DNA of 64,000 nucleotides from the NCBI GenBank assembly GCA_947044405.1, contig CAMRHE010001084.1, positions 165,868-229,867 of the forward strand. Reading direction: 5' to 3'. Source of the DNA: Leptodactylus fallax (Eukaryota; Chordata; Amphibia; Anura; Leptodactylidae). The position numbers and the translations under genes were made by a program. Shown here one piece after another: positions 11,856-22,876 of the stretch. The notes beneath the pieces were generated by a model, which was not told where the DNA came from, made no database searches, and was given only the letters and a program-made list of their open reading frames with translations. How positions within the stretch are numbered: position 1 is the stretch's first letter; every line of letters begins with the position of its first letter.

Positions 11856-13318
11856 CACTGTGTTTCAAATTATTATGCAAATAATATTTTCTCATATTTT
11901 CCAAAATTACCTATATGAATTGCAGTCATTGTAATTTTCCAGTCATCAACTATTCGAGTATAATTGAAAGGTTTTTGAACAAACTGCCTATGATAACAGT
12001 ATATTTAAAACACTCAAAATGCACGTTTTAAATTATTATGCACAGCAGAATTTGCAACCTTTTCATTTTTATTAAGAACAAAAAAATGGTCATTGTGAAA
12101 TTATAAGCATTAGCAGGTTATTACAAACTGAAATCAAACAGTTTTCAAGCCAAAACTTTATTCGAGGTGACGTTACATTTGCACATAGGACCCCTTGTTC
12201 GAAAGAAGCTTCTGAACTCTCTCGTCCATTGAATTTGTCAGTTTTTGGATGGTTTCTGCTTCAATTGTTTTGCATGAGGACAGAATACCCTCCCAGAGCT
12301 GTTGCTTAGATGTGAACTGCCTCCCGCCATCATAGACACTCCTTTTGATGATGCTCCAGAGGTTCTCAATGGGGTTGAGGTCAGGGGAGCATGGGGGCCA
12401 CACCATAAGTTTGTCCCCTTTTATGCCCATAGCAGCCAGAGATGCAGATGTGTTATTTGCAGCATGAGACGGTGCATTATCATGCATGAAAATGATCTTT
12501 CTGCGGAATGCATGGTTCTTCTTCTTGAACCATGGCAGGAACTGCTGTTTGAGAAACTCCACATACATTATGGAGTTCATCTTTACCCCTTCAGGGATCC
12601 TAAAGGGGCCGACAATCTCTCTCCCCATGATTCCAGCCCAAAACATTACTCCACCTCCTCCTTGTTGGCGCCGTAGCCGTGTTTGCATGGGGTGTCCATC
12701 AACAAGCCATCCTCCACTCCATCCATCTGGACCATCGAGCGTTGCACAGAACTCATCGGTGAACAAAACAGTTTTGAAGTCAGTCTTCATGTATTGTTTG
12801 GCCCACTGAAGCCATTTCTGCTTGTGTGCAGTGGATAGAGGAGGTCGACAGGATGGCTTACGCACAGCTGCAAACCTCTGAAGGACCCTGCATCTTGTTG
12901 TTCGGGGGACGTTGGTGGCACCAGCAGCTTCAAAAACTTGTCTGCTGCTATGACAAGGCATTTTTGAAGCTGCTCTTTTAACCTGACGTAATTGCCTGTT
13001 GGAAAGAGTCCTCAATTTTCCCTTATCAGCACGCACACGTGTGTGCTGTGAATCAGCTACATACTTCTTGATTGTGCGATGATCACGATGAAGTGTCTTG
13101 GCAATGTTGATTGTAGTCATGCCTTGACCTAAACACTCCACAATTTGTTGCTTCTCAGCAGCCGACACATCCTTTTTCTTTCCCATTTTGGCTGAAAATG
13201 TAGGCTGCTTAATAATGTGGGACAGCCTTCTTAAGTAGTCTTGCCTTTAATTGGACACACCTGCCAAACTAATTAGCATTAATTATCACTCCTAAACACT
13301 TTTTGCATAATAACACTG
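11856..13318 (-). mobile_element. Tc1/mariner element, DD37E type, right end incomplete
   Basis: The left end reads CACTGTGTTTCAAATTATTA next to a TA target (11854-11855). An internal repeat, aaattattatgcaca, lies near 12029. The right side shows only a partial match (ttattatgca at about 13303-13312 on the minus strand), so the outer right terminal repeat appears deleted or diverged. The element encodes an uninterrupted transposase. The catalytic spacing of 37 residues sets it apart from the DD34E and DD38E elements in this window and fits the described DD37E (Traveler-like) group, by inference. Confidence 0.75.
12173..13186 (-). CDS. Tc1/mariner transposase, DD37E, uninterrupted
   Basis: A 337-residue cut-and-paste transposase with no internal stop. 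Residues about 8-110 form the paired-like helix-turn-helix DNA-binding region, with IVECLGQGMTTINIAKTL as the first HTH. The DDE catalytic core follows: FTDEF carries the first Asp, MHDNAPSHA the second, and [11 protein letters not shown] the Glu, 37 residues after the second Asp. The GGGGVMFW glycine-rich box typical of Tc1 transposases is present. The chosen ATG gives MGKKKDVSA, a usual Tc1 start. The reading frame suggests a fairly recent insertion, but the right terminal repeat looks damaged, so this copy may not move by itself. It is not a host gene. Confidence 0.9.
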   Translation of the reverse strand: MGKKKDVSAAEKQQIVECLGQGMTTINIAKTLHRDHRTIKKYVADSQHTRVRADKGKLRTLSNRQLRQVKRAASKMPCHSSRQVFEAAGATNVPRTTRCRVLQRFAAVRKPSCRPPLSTAHKQKWLQWAKQYMKTDFKTVLFTDEFCATLDGPDGWSGGWLVDGHPMQTRLRRQQGGGGVMFWAGIMGREIVGPFRIPEGVKMNSIMYVEFLKQQFLPWFKKKNHAFRRKIIFMHDNAPSHAANNTSASLAAMGIKGDKLMVWPPCSPDLNPIENLWSIIKRSVYDGGRQFTSKQQLWEGILSSCKTIEAETIQKLTNSMDERVQKLLSNKGSYVQM

Positions 13319-15768
13319 CTGAGAACTGCTGGTTAGACCTTCATCTGATTTTTCTGACCAATCCTAAGGATATGTTATCAATATCAAAAGTCTAAAAAAA
13401 AAAAAAGTCTTAAACTGCTCTGCATTTGTTTCAAAAACTTTTAAAGGACATGAATAAAAAATATATTTATATAAATATATCTTATTGCATTTTTTAGCAT
13501 AAATTGGTAGTACAGTACATAATGATTTTTTTAATAACATTTTTATTAGATGATCCATCCAAAAACTCTCTAATCACCATAAAAATAAATCTAATACAGT
13601 AAATACTACCATAATGTAGTGAATGCAACACAGGAGAGAATGGGGAACTTTCAGCTTTATTGCTCCCTCTGTATGAGACTCTGATTCACTGTGAGAGGGG
13701 AGCGGGAACATCAGAGGAGACATCTGATTGGCTCAGAGCACACAACACATCACAGCTAAAATGGTCCACCCGGTTAGCAACTATAGTGAGACATGATATA
13801 TAGTACATTTACAAGAAGCAACAAAGAAAAGATACAAAATAGGAAGGTCAGACACATTTCTGGCTGTACTATGTCTGCACAATAGTTACCTGAGAAGTAA
13901 TTTTGATTTCTTTTTTGTCTGAAATGACATACTGACTACTCTTTAAATATTCTGAAAAGCCTGCTGTAGACCTCTTCACCTGTAATTTTTAAGGATACAT
14001 TCACCATTTTTTATGTTTTTGACATACAGATATAACACTCATTTAAGTAACTGTTAACACAGTTAACACAGCCTATCTATACTACAGTATTTACTTAGTG
14101 CAACGCGCATTCACTTTATATTAGACCCATTTGGTTCCATTATATTATAACATATATAATCTGACTCCTGAGTAAGAATGATATGCATGAAACATTAATC
14201 ATTCTTTAGCTTTTTTTTCTCAACAAAAGAGAAAAGAGAGTAATGTTAAAAGAATATTAAAAAGAAAGTTCCAGGATTTCAGTACAACTTTAATATGGAA
14301 AACACTTGGTCGGAATTATTTCTTTAATAAGAAAGGTGAAATGAAAACCGCAGAGAAAGTCATACCATCAGAACAGAAAACAAACTACTTTTCTTTCAAT
14401 CATCTAAGGATTTTCTTCCATCATTTTTTGAGGTTGGGAATCTACTCAAACAAATCTTCGGCAAAAATAATACATGTTTTGTTGAATATTACTCGGAATG
14501 GCTCAGCATGAACACCAGTTCACTGACAGAAGTCAAACTTCTGAGAATCTGATATATTCTTGTAGCTTCAATTTAAATGTAACCTTGTATTTTAACTTTA
14601 ATGTCACCGCTGTGTTCATTGGGAACACATTTCAATGTACCAAGTTGTATATGGGGCAGAGAAGCAGCAAAATAAAAATCAAAAACAAAATATGCCTTTA
14701 AAGGGGTTATCCAGTTTCTAGTATTGATGTTCTATCCTTAGTATAGGACATCAATATTAGATCTGTGGGGGTCCCGGGTGTCGCACCTGTACAGAGACAT
14801 ACTGTTTACATACATGCACTGCTCACTCTCTGTACAAAGTGTAACATCGAGTGTAGGTAGTGCAGTGCTGTCCCATAGACCTCCTACCCTGTGACAGTTT
14901 ACCAAGGGGCTATGTAGATATGCATATGTTTGCACTATAATATCAAAAACAGAAAAATAGAAAAAAAAAATAATTAAATGGTGTGATAATGACACAGGAC
15001 ACACTATATAGTAGTTGGCTCTCTAAGGACCTTGAAAAAGATCAAAAAGATATGTATAGTCTTTATTTTACAGAAACAGTGGGGCATTTCAATTAACCCT
15101 TGGACCAGACAATGAAAATGCTTCCTTCCAAACTAAAAGACAAATATATGATCGTATTACAATCTTGTCATTCTTCCACCCCGCTGTCCAATTAAATGAA
15201 ATGCCTTCTGTAATAAAACATATCGAGGACAATCCTGACACACCATTTGGGGAAAAGTTAATAGGTTTATAAATTGTAAAGGAAAAATATAATTTTGATA
15301 ATGCTCTGATTCTGAGTGAGAACTCGTTAACACATAAGAACATTTACTCCACAGAAAAGCCTTTCAGGATGTAGAAGCTGAAATGTAACAAGAAATATAT
15401 GCCTTTGCATTTTCTTTATAAACATTTATTATATTTTGAATAGGTAACAAAAATCTGAATATGTCATTTACAAAGTTGAATAAATAATATTCAAGTATTA
15501 TGTGAGGGGAAACAATGGTTTTCACATTCTACAGTAGCTTACTTGAAAGAATGCAAAATGGGCAAGGTTCAGGACAAAAGAAACCTCACCATATACTGAT
15601 TTATTACTATAATTTAATTACTAGTTAAAACAATTGTAACTTGATACATCATCTATAAAAAAAACTATAACTGGGTCTGAAACTCCCAAAATGTAAACTC
15701 AAAATAATACAGAATAAAGATGAAAGAAAATGATGCAGCTATCTAATACAGACACAGCAAGTCTTCTT
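13319..15768. other. Intronic sequence with one MITE half
   Basis: No gene recognised. At about 14698-14790 a segment starting ttaaaggggttatccag, with the inverted pair gatgttctatccttag / ctaaggatag-like and gacatcaatattag, looks like one half of a TTAA-type MITE. The rest is AT-rich. Confidence 0.4.
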
Positions 15769-15993
15769 TAGGCTAAGGCCCCACATTGCGGAAACGCAGT
15801 GGTTTTTGTTGCAGATTTTGATGTGCTTCTTTGAGTCAAAGTCAGGAGTAGCTTGAAAAGGAATGAAAAATATAAAGGAAGCTCTCAGGTGTTTCCTTTC
15901 TGTTTAATCCACTCCTGACTTTGGCTAAAAAAAGACGCAGCAAAATCTGCAACAAAAAACACTGCGTTTCCGCAACGTGGGGCATTAGCCTTA
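15769..15993. repeat. Palindromic MITE (TAGGCTAAGGCCCCAC ends)
   Basis: The left end taggctaaggccccacattg and the right end caacgtggggcattagcctt are inverted matches. The inner blocks ttgcagattttg and caaaatctgcaac also pair. It is about 225 bp and belongs to the same family as 21902-22128. Confidence 0.7.
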
Positions 15994-16754
15994 CATTCAA
16001 AAACAGCTGATGACAGATGGAAAACACTTTCTATGGTCATCTTCTTCAGGGTCCTGTACAGAACTGCACAGGAGGAAATTTATCGAGACTGGCAGTTCAT
16101 ATGCCAGTATCCCCCAGTATTGTAACTGTAGGGGTTGTAGTAGATGCAACTGTGACTGATCCAAGCAGCCAGACGGACCCACAAACTACCCTCACCACAC
16201 TAAGGCTCATTAAAATTACTTTTTTTCCTTTCTGATTTCCTTTGATATCTAGAAGTCTTTACCGTCTCAGTTTATTATGCTTGCTCTCTGGTGCCCTGGA
16301 GTGAGACACCTGAAGATTTATGATACACAGCCTTCACTGTCAGAAAGGAGAAAACTAATCCTTTAATGGCAAACATATCATATAATCAAGGAGAAATTAT
16401 TTGGGGAGGCTGTGGAAGAAAGAGGGCACAATTACTGTGCAGGGACCACTGACAAGGCAGGGTAATAATGGGAATTTATGAACAAGTCTTCTTGGCAGTC
16501 TGGGCCCAGATAGAGAAGGGAAAGGAAACGTAGTTGCTGCTAAAATGTACAGATGGGACAAAGCTGACAGTTGTGAGCAGATGCTGCACAGAAGGACCCA
16601 AACTGAGCTTTGACACCAGGGTCCATGAGCCTTTAGATACACCCCTACTGCCTGTGCAGTTAGAGGCACCTAACTTATTAAGAGACAAGTGCCCCTTAAT
16701 AAACTAGGCACATCTCTGGCACTCTGTGTACTAGAAAGTCAAATATATGCCAGC

Positions 16755-17060
16755 CTCAAAGGGGTTGTATGAGGTTAGAAATAAAATCTGTTTTTTATTT
16801 TCTCTGCAGCATTTAAGTGACCTTTTTTTATTCTAAACTCATCAAACCTCTATAAATCTCTGTGTGTGAGCAGTGAATAACATATTGACAATGGTATTTT
16901 TTAACAATAACGCCACAATAGTGCACATTTCTCTCAGGACGGAGGCTTCATAGCTGTTAACAGAAAATACTATTTTTCTCAGATATTTATATACACCAAT
17001 CCTCTATTTTTATTCTCAGATGCTGAAAAATGACAGAGAAAAAAGACTCTATTGTAGTCT
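16755..17060. repeat. Partial TTAA-type repeat, left end only
   Basis: The motif aaaggggttgtatgaggtta at 16759 resembles the ends of T2/Kolobok-like MITEs in the window, but I see no matching right end. The call is weak. Confidence 0.3.
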
Positions 17061-17231
17061 GTTACAGATATAAATGTGTTAATTTATAACAAATAGATAG
17101 ATATTACTATACACAAATTACACTTATACCTGTATATGATATCATAGTATGTATTCCTAATGAATCTGGTCAGATATTACTATTAGTATGGAACATTTTA
17201 ATTAGTCAGGAAAATAATCGGTAAGACTTGC

Positions 17232-17398
17232 CTCTGTCACTGAAGTCATCGACCAAAATGATTTCTTCAATGAGGCTGTCCGGTGTCCTGTTGATCACGC
17301 TGTGTATGGTTCTAAGTAGTGACGTCCATCCCTCATTGTGAAATGGAATGATAATGCTGGTGTTTGGCAGCTTTTCCAAATAAAGTTTGTGCTTGCAG
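17232..17398 (-). CDS. GALNTL6: GALNT-family glycosyltransferase exon (GALNTL6-like), start of catalytic domain
   Basis: This is a 167-bp internal exon: one base, 55 codons, one base. It encodes the start of the GT-A catalytic domain of a Golgi polypeptide GalNAc-transferase, the enzyme family that begins mucin-type O-glycosylation. Visible motifs are [15 protein letters not shown], the nucleotide-sugar-binding first strand, followed by [13 protein letters not shown] and [11 protein letters not shown]. The acceptor is a pyrimidine run ending ttcag at 17399-17403. The donor side reads GACAGAG|gcaagt, a GC donor in otherwise ideal context. The exon enters in the phase left by the 51624-51762 exon (AA|C, Asn). 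The INRTPDSLI segment favours GALNTL6 over its close paralogue GALNT10, from memory of the family. The next downstream exon was not found in the window. Confidence is high for the family and moderate for the paralogue. Confidence 0.88.
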
Positions 17399-17767
17399 CT
17401 GAAAGGAAGGCAGAATGTGTGTGCTGTCATTTATATTCATACAAAAGGATTGCAGACAATACAAATAGCCTTATTTTGCTGATTGAGTATATGAGATGAC
17501 TTGTTTCTGCAAAGACAAGATTAATTCTGCTAGGACGGATGGTAAACATGTTTTATTTTTTTATTTCTTGTGACAGAACACAATGAGTGATAATTTAAAA
17601 GAAGCAGGGAAGAAAGTTTATCCTAAAAGTACTTCATAACACCTGAGAAGAGTAAAGAAGAGTATGCAGTAGAGCGTCATTTGTCAATTGCTTATTTGGT
17701 TTTGCCAGTGGTAATTTTTTATTAGGTGTACACATTTTTCATTTTCTTGAAGGGGTATTTCAACTCT

Positions 17768-18040
17768 TAAGCTACGGCCCCACGTAGCAGTTTTTCCTGC
17801 AGTGCTTTTCACAGAAAGTCCATAGAGTTTTCCTCTGTAGACTTTCATCTTCAATTAAACCTATAGGGAAACCGCCGGCGATTACATGGGTATAATTGAC
17901 ATGCTGCCATTTCCAAAACTGCAACGGTTTTGGAAATCGCAGCATTTCCGATGCAGGTATTTTTCTCCAATGTGTGGATGGGATTCGCTAAAATCCCATC
18001 CCTTTGTAGGGACTGTAAAACGCTGCATTCTTAAAAAGAT
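17768..18040. repeat. AAGGCCCCA-family MITE, right end degraded
   Basis: It starts aagctacggccccacgtagc and contains the family core: caattaaacctatagggaaa, then tttccaaaactgcaac, then ttttggaaatcgcag. The right terminal match is lost near 18040. It lies 370 bp beyond the acceptor of the 167-bp exon, inside the intron. Confidence 0.55.
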
Positions 18041-18084
18041 TTCCCCAGCCCCAGATGCATGTTTCATAGTGATTACCTATCAGG

Positions 18085-18300
18085 ATAGGTAATCAGTATC
18101 TGATCCGTAGGTGTCCAACTCCCGGGAGCCAGAAGCTACAGTAGTGAAGGGAGAGTGGATGCAGTCTGCTTTTATTCAAGTAATAGGAGCATAGTTGCAA
18201 TTCCCCAGCACCACTGCTATGCAGTGGAATGGGATGCAGCTCTGCTCCTATTATTTGAGTAGGAGCAGACTGACAGCCCACTACCATAGCTTCTGACACC
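18085..18300. repeat. Short foldback repeat
   Basis: Inverted blocks (cttttattcaagtaatagga against cctattatttgagtaggag, and agccagaagct against agcttctgac) form a stem. It is related to the foldback at 6140-6560. Confidence 0.45.
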
Positions 18301-18357
18301 CAGAGGCAGTCAGGACAGTGATTCCTGCAGATGAGTCATATCAAAAACACCTTGTTT

Positions 18358-18690
18358 TAGGCCGGGTGAAAACACCACGGAAAAAATGCAGCATTTTACA
18401 GTCACAGCAAAGTGGATGGGATTCTAGCGAATCCTATCCCCACTTTGCATTAAAATACGCACTGCAGATACGTTGTGATTTTCAAAACCGTTGCTGTTTT
18501 GGAAATCGCAGCATGTCAGTTATACCTACGGAAACGCCAGCGGTTTCCCTATAGGTATAATTGAAGCAGAAAGTCTGCAGAGGAAAACTCTGATAACGTT
18601 CTGTCAACAGCGCTGCAGGAAGAACCACGATGCATTGCCGTCACAGTTTTTCCATCAGCGCTTTTTTTCTGCAGGACGCCACGTGGGGCA
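18358..18690. repeat. AAGGCCCCA-family palindromic MITE
   Basis: It runs from ttaggccgggtgaaaacacc to gacgccacgtggggc. Core blocks are gtggatgggattctagcg, ttttggaaatcgcagcatg, acctacggaaacgccag and the inverted ggtttccctataggt. No coding capacity. Confidence 0.6.
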
Positions 18691-20257
18691 AAAAAACCAC
18701 ACTTCTGAATTTCCAGTGTGCACCCTCAGCCTAAGCATCATGGCTTTTTCTACAACTTCCAAAAGCTTTATTGCAGAGGGTGTACACACTTCTTTCAATT
18801 GAAATGTATGAAGAATCTGTCTCCCCATTCTCCTGATAATGGTCACAGTATATTTTAAAGCTAATATTTACGTGATATCATTTCATACAGTAGCATAAAT
18901 GTTTACAAGTAGAATACCCCTTTAATGATATCTGAAATAGTTTTAATACTTCAAAGGTTTTCCATAATAATATTACCCATTTTAATATTATTGGTCCTTC
19001 ATCTACATTTTCAAAATTTAGAGTGTAATTTGGCTAATGGTAAGAGTGAAAAAATGTTTCTGTTAGTTTTGATGGTTCTGATTTTCAGCTTGTATACTTT
19101 CAGCACTGTTCAAGTTGCATTGTAAAACATTTAAGCAATCTACACCACCAGAAGCAATTGTACCATCAAGCACTATTATGTCACTGTCATATGAAGAAGG
19201 AAACATTCGACCACCAACTCATACACAGGTACAGTACCAAAATTTTATCAGACAAGTGAATGCTAACATGCCCAATTATACTATTCTCTTCTATTCCCGA
19301 AAGTGGTATTACAAGTATTATTTTCTGCTGTAGGTTCCATCTCCTTATTGAAAGAGGTTTTGTGGGACTGCTGCAGGTCAACCCTTAGGATAGATCATCA
19401 GTGTTTGTTTGGTAGGGCTTAAATCCCTTTAATATATGTCTAGACTTATAATCTACAGTATCTATACTCATTTTGCTTAAATCTATAGTACCAGTTTTAT
19501 CATCGACAGAATTTATAGCATTATGTGTACAGTATAAGCTAACAAAGCCACAATAGATTAGAGTTATTACTGATTTGATCATGTTACTTTTTGTTCTTTA
19601 TTATGGGTCATTTTTATTTCATTCCAGCTCCAATGAACGCTCGAGTTGGCTTTCTGGAAATAAATATTTTTTTCTGGAAATAAATCAATTTTTCAAATTT
19701 TTAAAGCCTACCACGTGACCCTTGAAATGTGTGTGTCACGTGACTGTGTGGTTATTGCTGTTTTTGCTTTATCAAAGTGTACGAAGCAATGTGGAAGAAT
19801 AACAACCTTTCCAAGTGCTCTAGTCATTGGTCCAGGAACTCATAAAATTGTAAAGCTGTTTTGTATGTTTCACATGATCTAAGCAACTCTGTGTCAAGAA
19901 ATCTTTGTAAATAAGGTATTATGTTTTTCAATGAGCTTGAGTGGATAGATCATCAGAAAAGGCTGAAAGCTTTCCCATTTTAGTAGATGATTGCAGGGCT
20001 TTTAAAGCATGACACAGACTAAAAGAAAGCATTATCTAATGGTTATGTTTTACATTTAAAAGAATATTGTGAACTTTATCTCTACACATGAAATGTACTC
20101 AAAAAGTTTTCACGCATAATTGATTCTACTCTAGATAAAAAAATGGAAATGAAGCTTACTTATGTTGACTGCTTACTGGTGGTTTCAGTAAATCGTAGCC
20201 ATAACAGAATGTTGGGCTAAAACATGACAATATTCTGAAAGGATTCTACAGACAATA
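18691..20257. other. Intronic sequence, nothing recognised
   Basis: AT-rich DNA. Short frames near 18925-19333 have no recognisable domain or splice context. Confidence 0.4.
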
Positions 20258-20670
20258 ATTAAAGGGGTTATGTCCCAAAGCATATTTATCCTCTATCTAT
20301 CCTCTGTTTATCCTTTATCTAGAGAATAAATTGCTGTTCGGTGGGTTTATGACAGTCTGACTGCAGAAACGTCCACCAATCCAGAAAACGGTGAAAGGGG
20401 GGGGGGTGTAAATCACCCCAGTTCCCTTCACTTCAATGGGAGCACTGTGGATAGTTGTGTGCTGCGCTTTAACTATCTTCGGTGCTCCCATTGAAGCAAA
20501 GGGTAGCAGGGATGCTTTCTATCCAGCAGGGGTACATCTACATTCAGCCTGGTTGCATTTACAACAGGGGTAAAACACCCCCATTCTCAGGACCGTGGGG
20601 GTCTTAGTGGTCACCCCCTAATGATTATTTATTTATCCTCTATCCTATGGATATGGTATAACACTTTTAA
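20258..20670. repeat. TTAA-type foldback MITE
   Basis: The left part reads attaaaggggttatgtccc with tatcctctatctatcctct. The right part reads tatttatcctctatcctatg and ends ggtataacacttttaac. The centre pairs agttcccttcacttcaatgg-type sequence with ctcccattgaagcaaaggg. The terminal inverts are imperfect. Confidence 0.5.
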
Positions 20671-21901
20671 CATGTTGCATGCACAAGCAGTATAGGGTCT
20701 TCACAAAAGACATGAGTGAGGTTTACGGTGGTTGCACGTGTGCCCTTTGAATGCAGTTTTTGTTGAAAAGCAAAGACTGGATAGTAAAAGGAGAGGTGTT
20801 AAATAAAAAAAAGATCTGACTTCAAAAATGGCATCCAAACAGCATGTGTTAGATCACCCAAACCTTCAGTGATGTATATTACGATGTCATTCTCCCTAAC
20901 TCCCCAATGGTATTATTTTTCCTGTTATTCAAGCTACTGGCCTTTGCTGACATTTCACAAAATGGCAAAAGTGATGCCATTTGTGCTAAATTTATGAAAA
21001 AATAGTGCATTTTTAATACATTTGGCACAACTTGCTATGCCTGTTAATCAGCACTAACATCTCAATCAATATTAGAGAAACAGAAAAACCGAAATCCCAA
21101 GGCAAGGGATTCATCGTATGAAGGATGCAAATGGATTACAATGGACCCTATTGACTACAATGGGGTCCATCAGGTTTCCTTTTTATTGTAGTTCATTTTG
21201 ACAAACAAAAAGTCCTGCATGCAGGAATTTTTTCATGCTTGACTTTTGACAAAACCTCTGATGCAAATGTGAACTTAGTTTTTGACAGTCATCTTTATTC
21301 ACTTACAAAGTACAGTAAAATAAATATTACATTTACTTTACAACTTTTTTGGCGGAATTTGCTTATAAAATCTCCTCCACTTTTAAGTCACTGAAATGTG
21401 TTAGAGTGAATGGATACTAACTAGTTTAGTAAAAATAATAATTTATGTGTTTGAGCTCCATGCTGGATGTAGATTGCAATTAGGGGCTCAAAATACAAGG
21501 GCTAATGGCAGTGCACTAACACAAGTACTGGCTAGATGGCATTGGCACAATGATGTTCAATTGCCACTATATACATGAGGTTAATAACATTGATTATCTC
21601 TTTTAATGACATCTATCACAAGGAGGAATAAATCAGGAAGTATGTAATCTGTTAGTTCTTGAACTTGATGTGTTTTGAAACAGGAGAAATGGGCAAGCAT
21701 ATAGATCTGAGCAATTTTGACAAGAACAAACTGTTATGTCTAGATGAATGGGTCCATGCATCTCCAAAATGGCAGTGTGGTGTTTCCAGTATTTAGTGAT
21801 TAGTACCTAACAAAAGAAAGGCAACTGGTGTACCACAATTGAAGTAATGGGTTTACTAATGTGCATATGGAGCAAAATGCAAGCAAAATTCATTCTGACT
21901 T
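20671..21901. other. Intronic sequence, nothing recognised
   Basis: No reading frame, transposon end or RNA gene that I can support. A segment near 21120-21260 with weak internal inverted symmetry could be an old MITE. Confidence 0.35.
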
Positions 21902-22128
21902 TTAGGCTAAGGCCCCACTTTGCGGAAACGCAGCATTTTGTTTTGTTGCAGATTTTGCTGCGGTTTTTTGAGCCAAACCCAAGAATGGCTACAAAAGGAA
22001 TGGGAAATATATAGGAAGTACTTATACTTCTACCTTCTGCTCAATCCACTCCTGACTTTGGCTCAAAAACCGCAGCAAAATCTGCAACAAAAAAAGCTGC
22101 GTTTCCACAACATGGTGCCTTAGCCTTA
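21902..22128. repeat. Palindromic MITE (TAGGCTAAGGCCCCAC ends)
   Basis: It begins ttaggctaaggccccacttt and ends catggtgccttagcctta. Internal inverted blocks gcggaaacgcagc / gctgcgtttcc and ttgcagattttgctgcgg / gcagcaaaatctgcaac are clear. A sister of the copy at 15769. Confidence 0.7.
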
Positions 22129-22681
22129 TAATTGTCAGAACAAAACAGACTGTTGCATGTGGGGCTTCAAGGCTGCAACCTGGTCAGGGCCTACAATGAA
22201 CACGTGAGAATTAGAACTGGACCATGGAGTAATGGAAGAAGATGTCCTGGTCTCACAAATCAAGTTTTACTTTACAACATGTAGATGACATGTCCATTGC
22301 TTAACAGGAGAAGAAATGATAAGAAGGCAAGCCTGTGGAAGTTGTGTCAGGCTGTGGGGATTCTTCTGTGCATTGTTCTACAGGTAAACCACAGATCTTT
22401 GCATTCATGTGCATGTTATTTGGACAAAACCTAAATTTTGTTGTAGATTAAATACACACCTTCATGCTAATAGTATTCCCTAATAGCAGTGACGTCTTGC
22501 AACAGGATAATATGCACTACTACACTTAAAAAATTGTTCAGGAATGGTTTGAGAGATGTGAAAAAAGGATCATTGCATTAACTTAGTCTTTAAATTTAGA
22601 TCTCAATATGATCAAGATTCTGTAGGATGTGCTGGTAAATCAAGTATGATCTATGGAAGCCTCATCTCACAAATTAGGAGA

Positions 22682-22876
22682 TTTAGGCCTCATTCACATG
22701 TCCGTATTCACAGATGTGTGAGGTCCACTCTATTCACAAACAGCACCTCACCCTGCTAATTTGCAGGTTGTGTGGTGTGCTGTGCATGGTTGATCCACTG
22801 TTCACACCTTTCATCCATTTGCAAAAAATATGGACTCCACATGTACGTGAAAGCAGGCAGTGCCAGTAAGGCCTTA
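22682..22876. repeat. Short diverged foldback repeat
   Basis: ttaggcctcattcacatgtc at the left and gccagtaaggcctta at the right suggest a small MITE of the AAGGCCT type. The interior is diverged. Confidence 0.35.

Larger units (their letters stand above)
1..17231 (-). other. Part of the downstream GALNTL6-like intron
   Basis: Sequence 3' of the 167-bp exon on the minus strand. The next exon, which should begin by completing Glu and continue His-Leu-Lys in this family, was not seen. The intron therefore probably extends past the window start. Its contents are repeats, listed separately, plus AT-rich unique sequence. Confidence 0.6.

Noticed and set aside
17226..17232. Donor using the GT in aagtcttacc instead of the GC donor
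   Set aside because: It would break the expected phase and add residues not seen in the family, and its context is poor compared with gcaagt.
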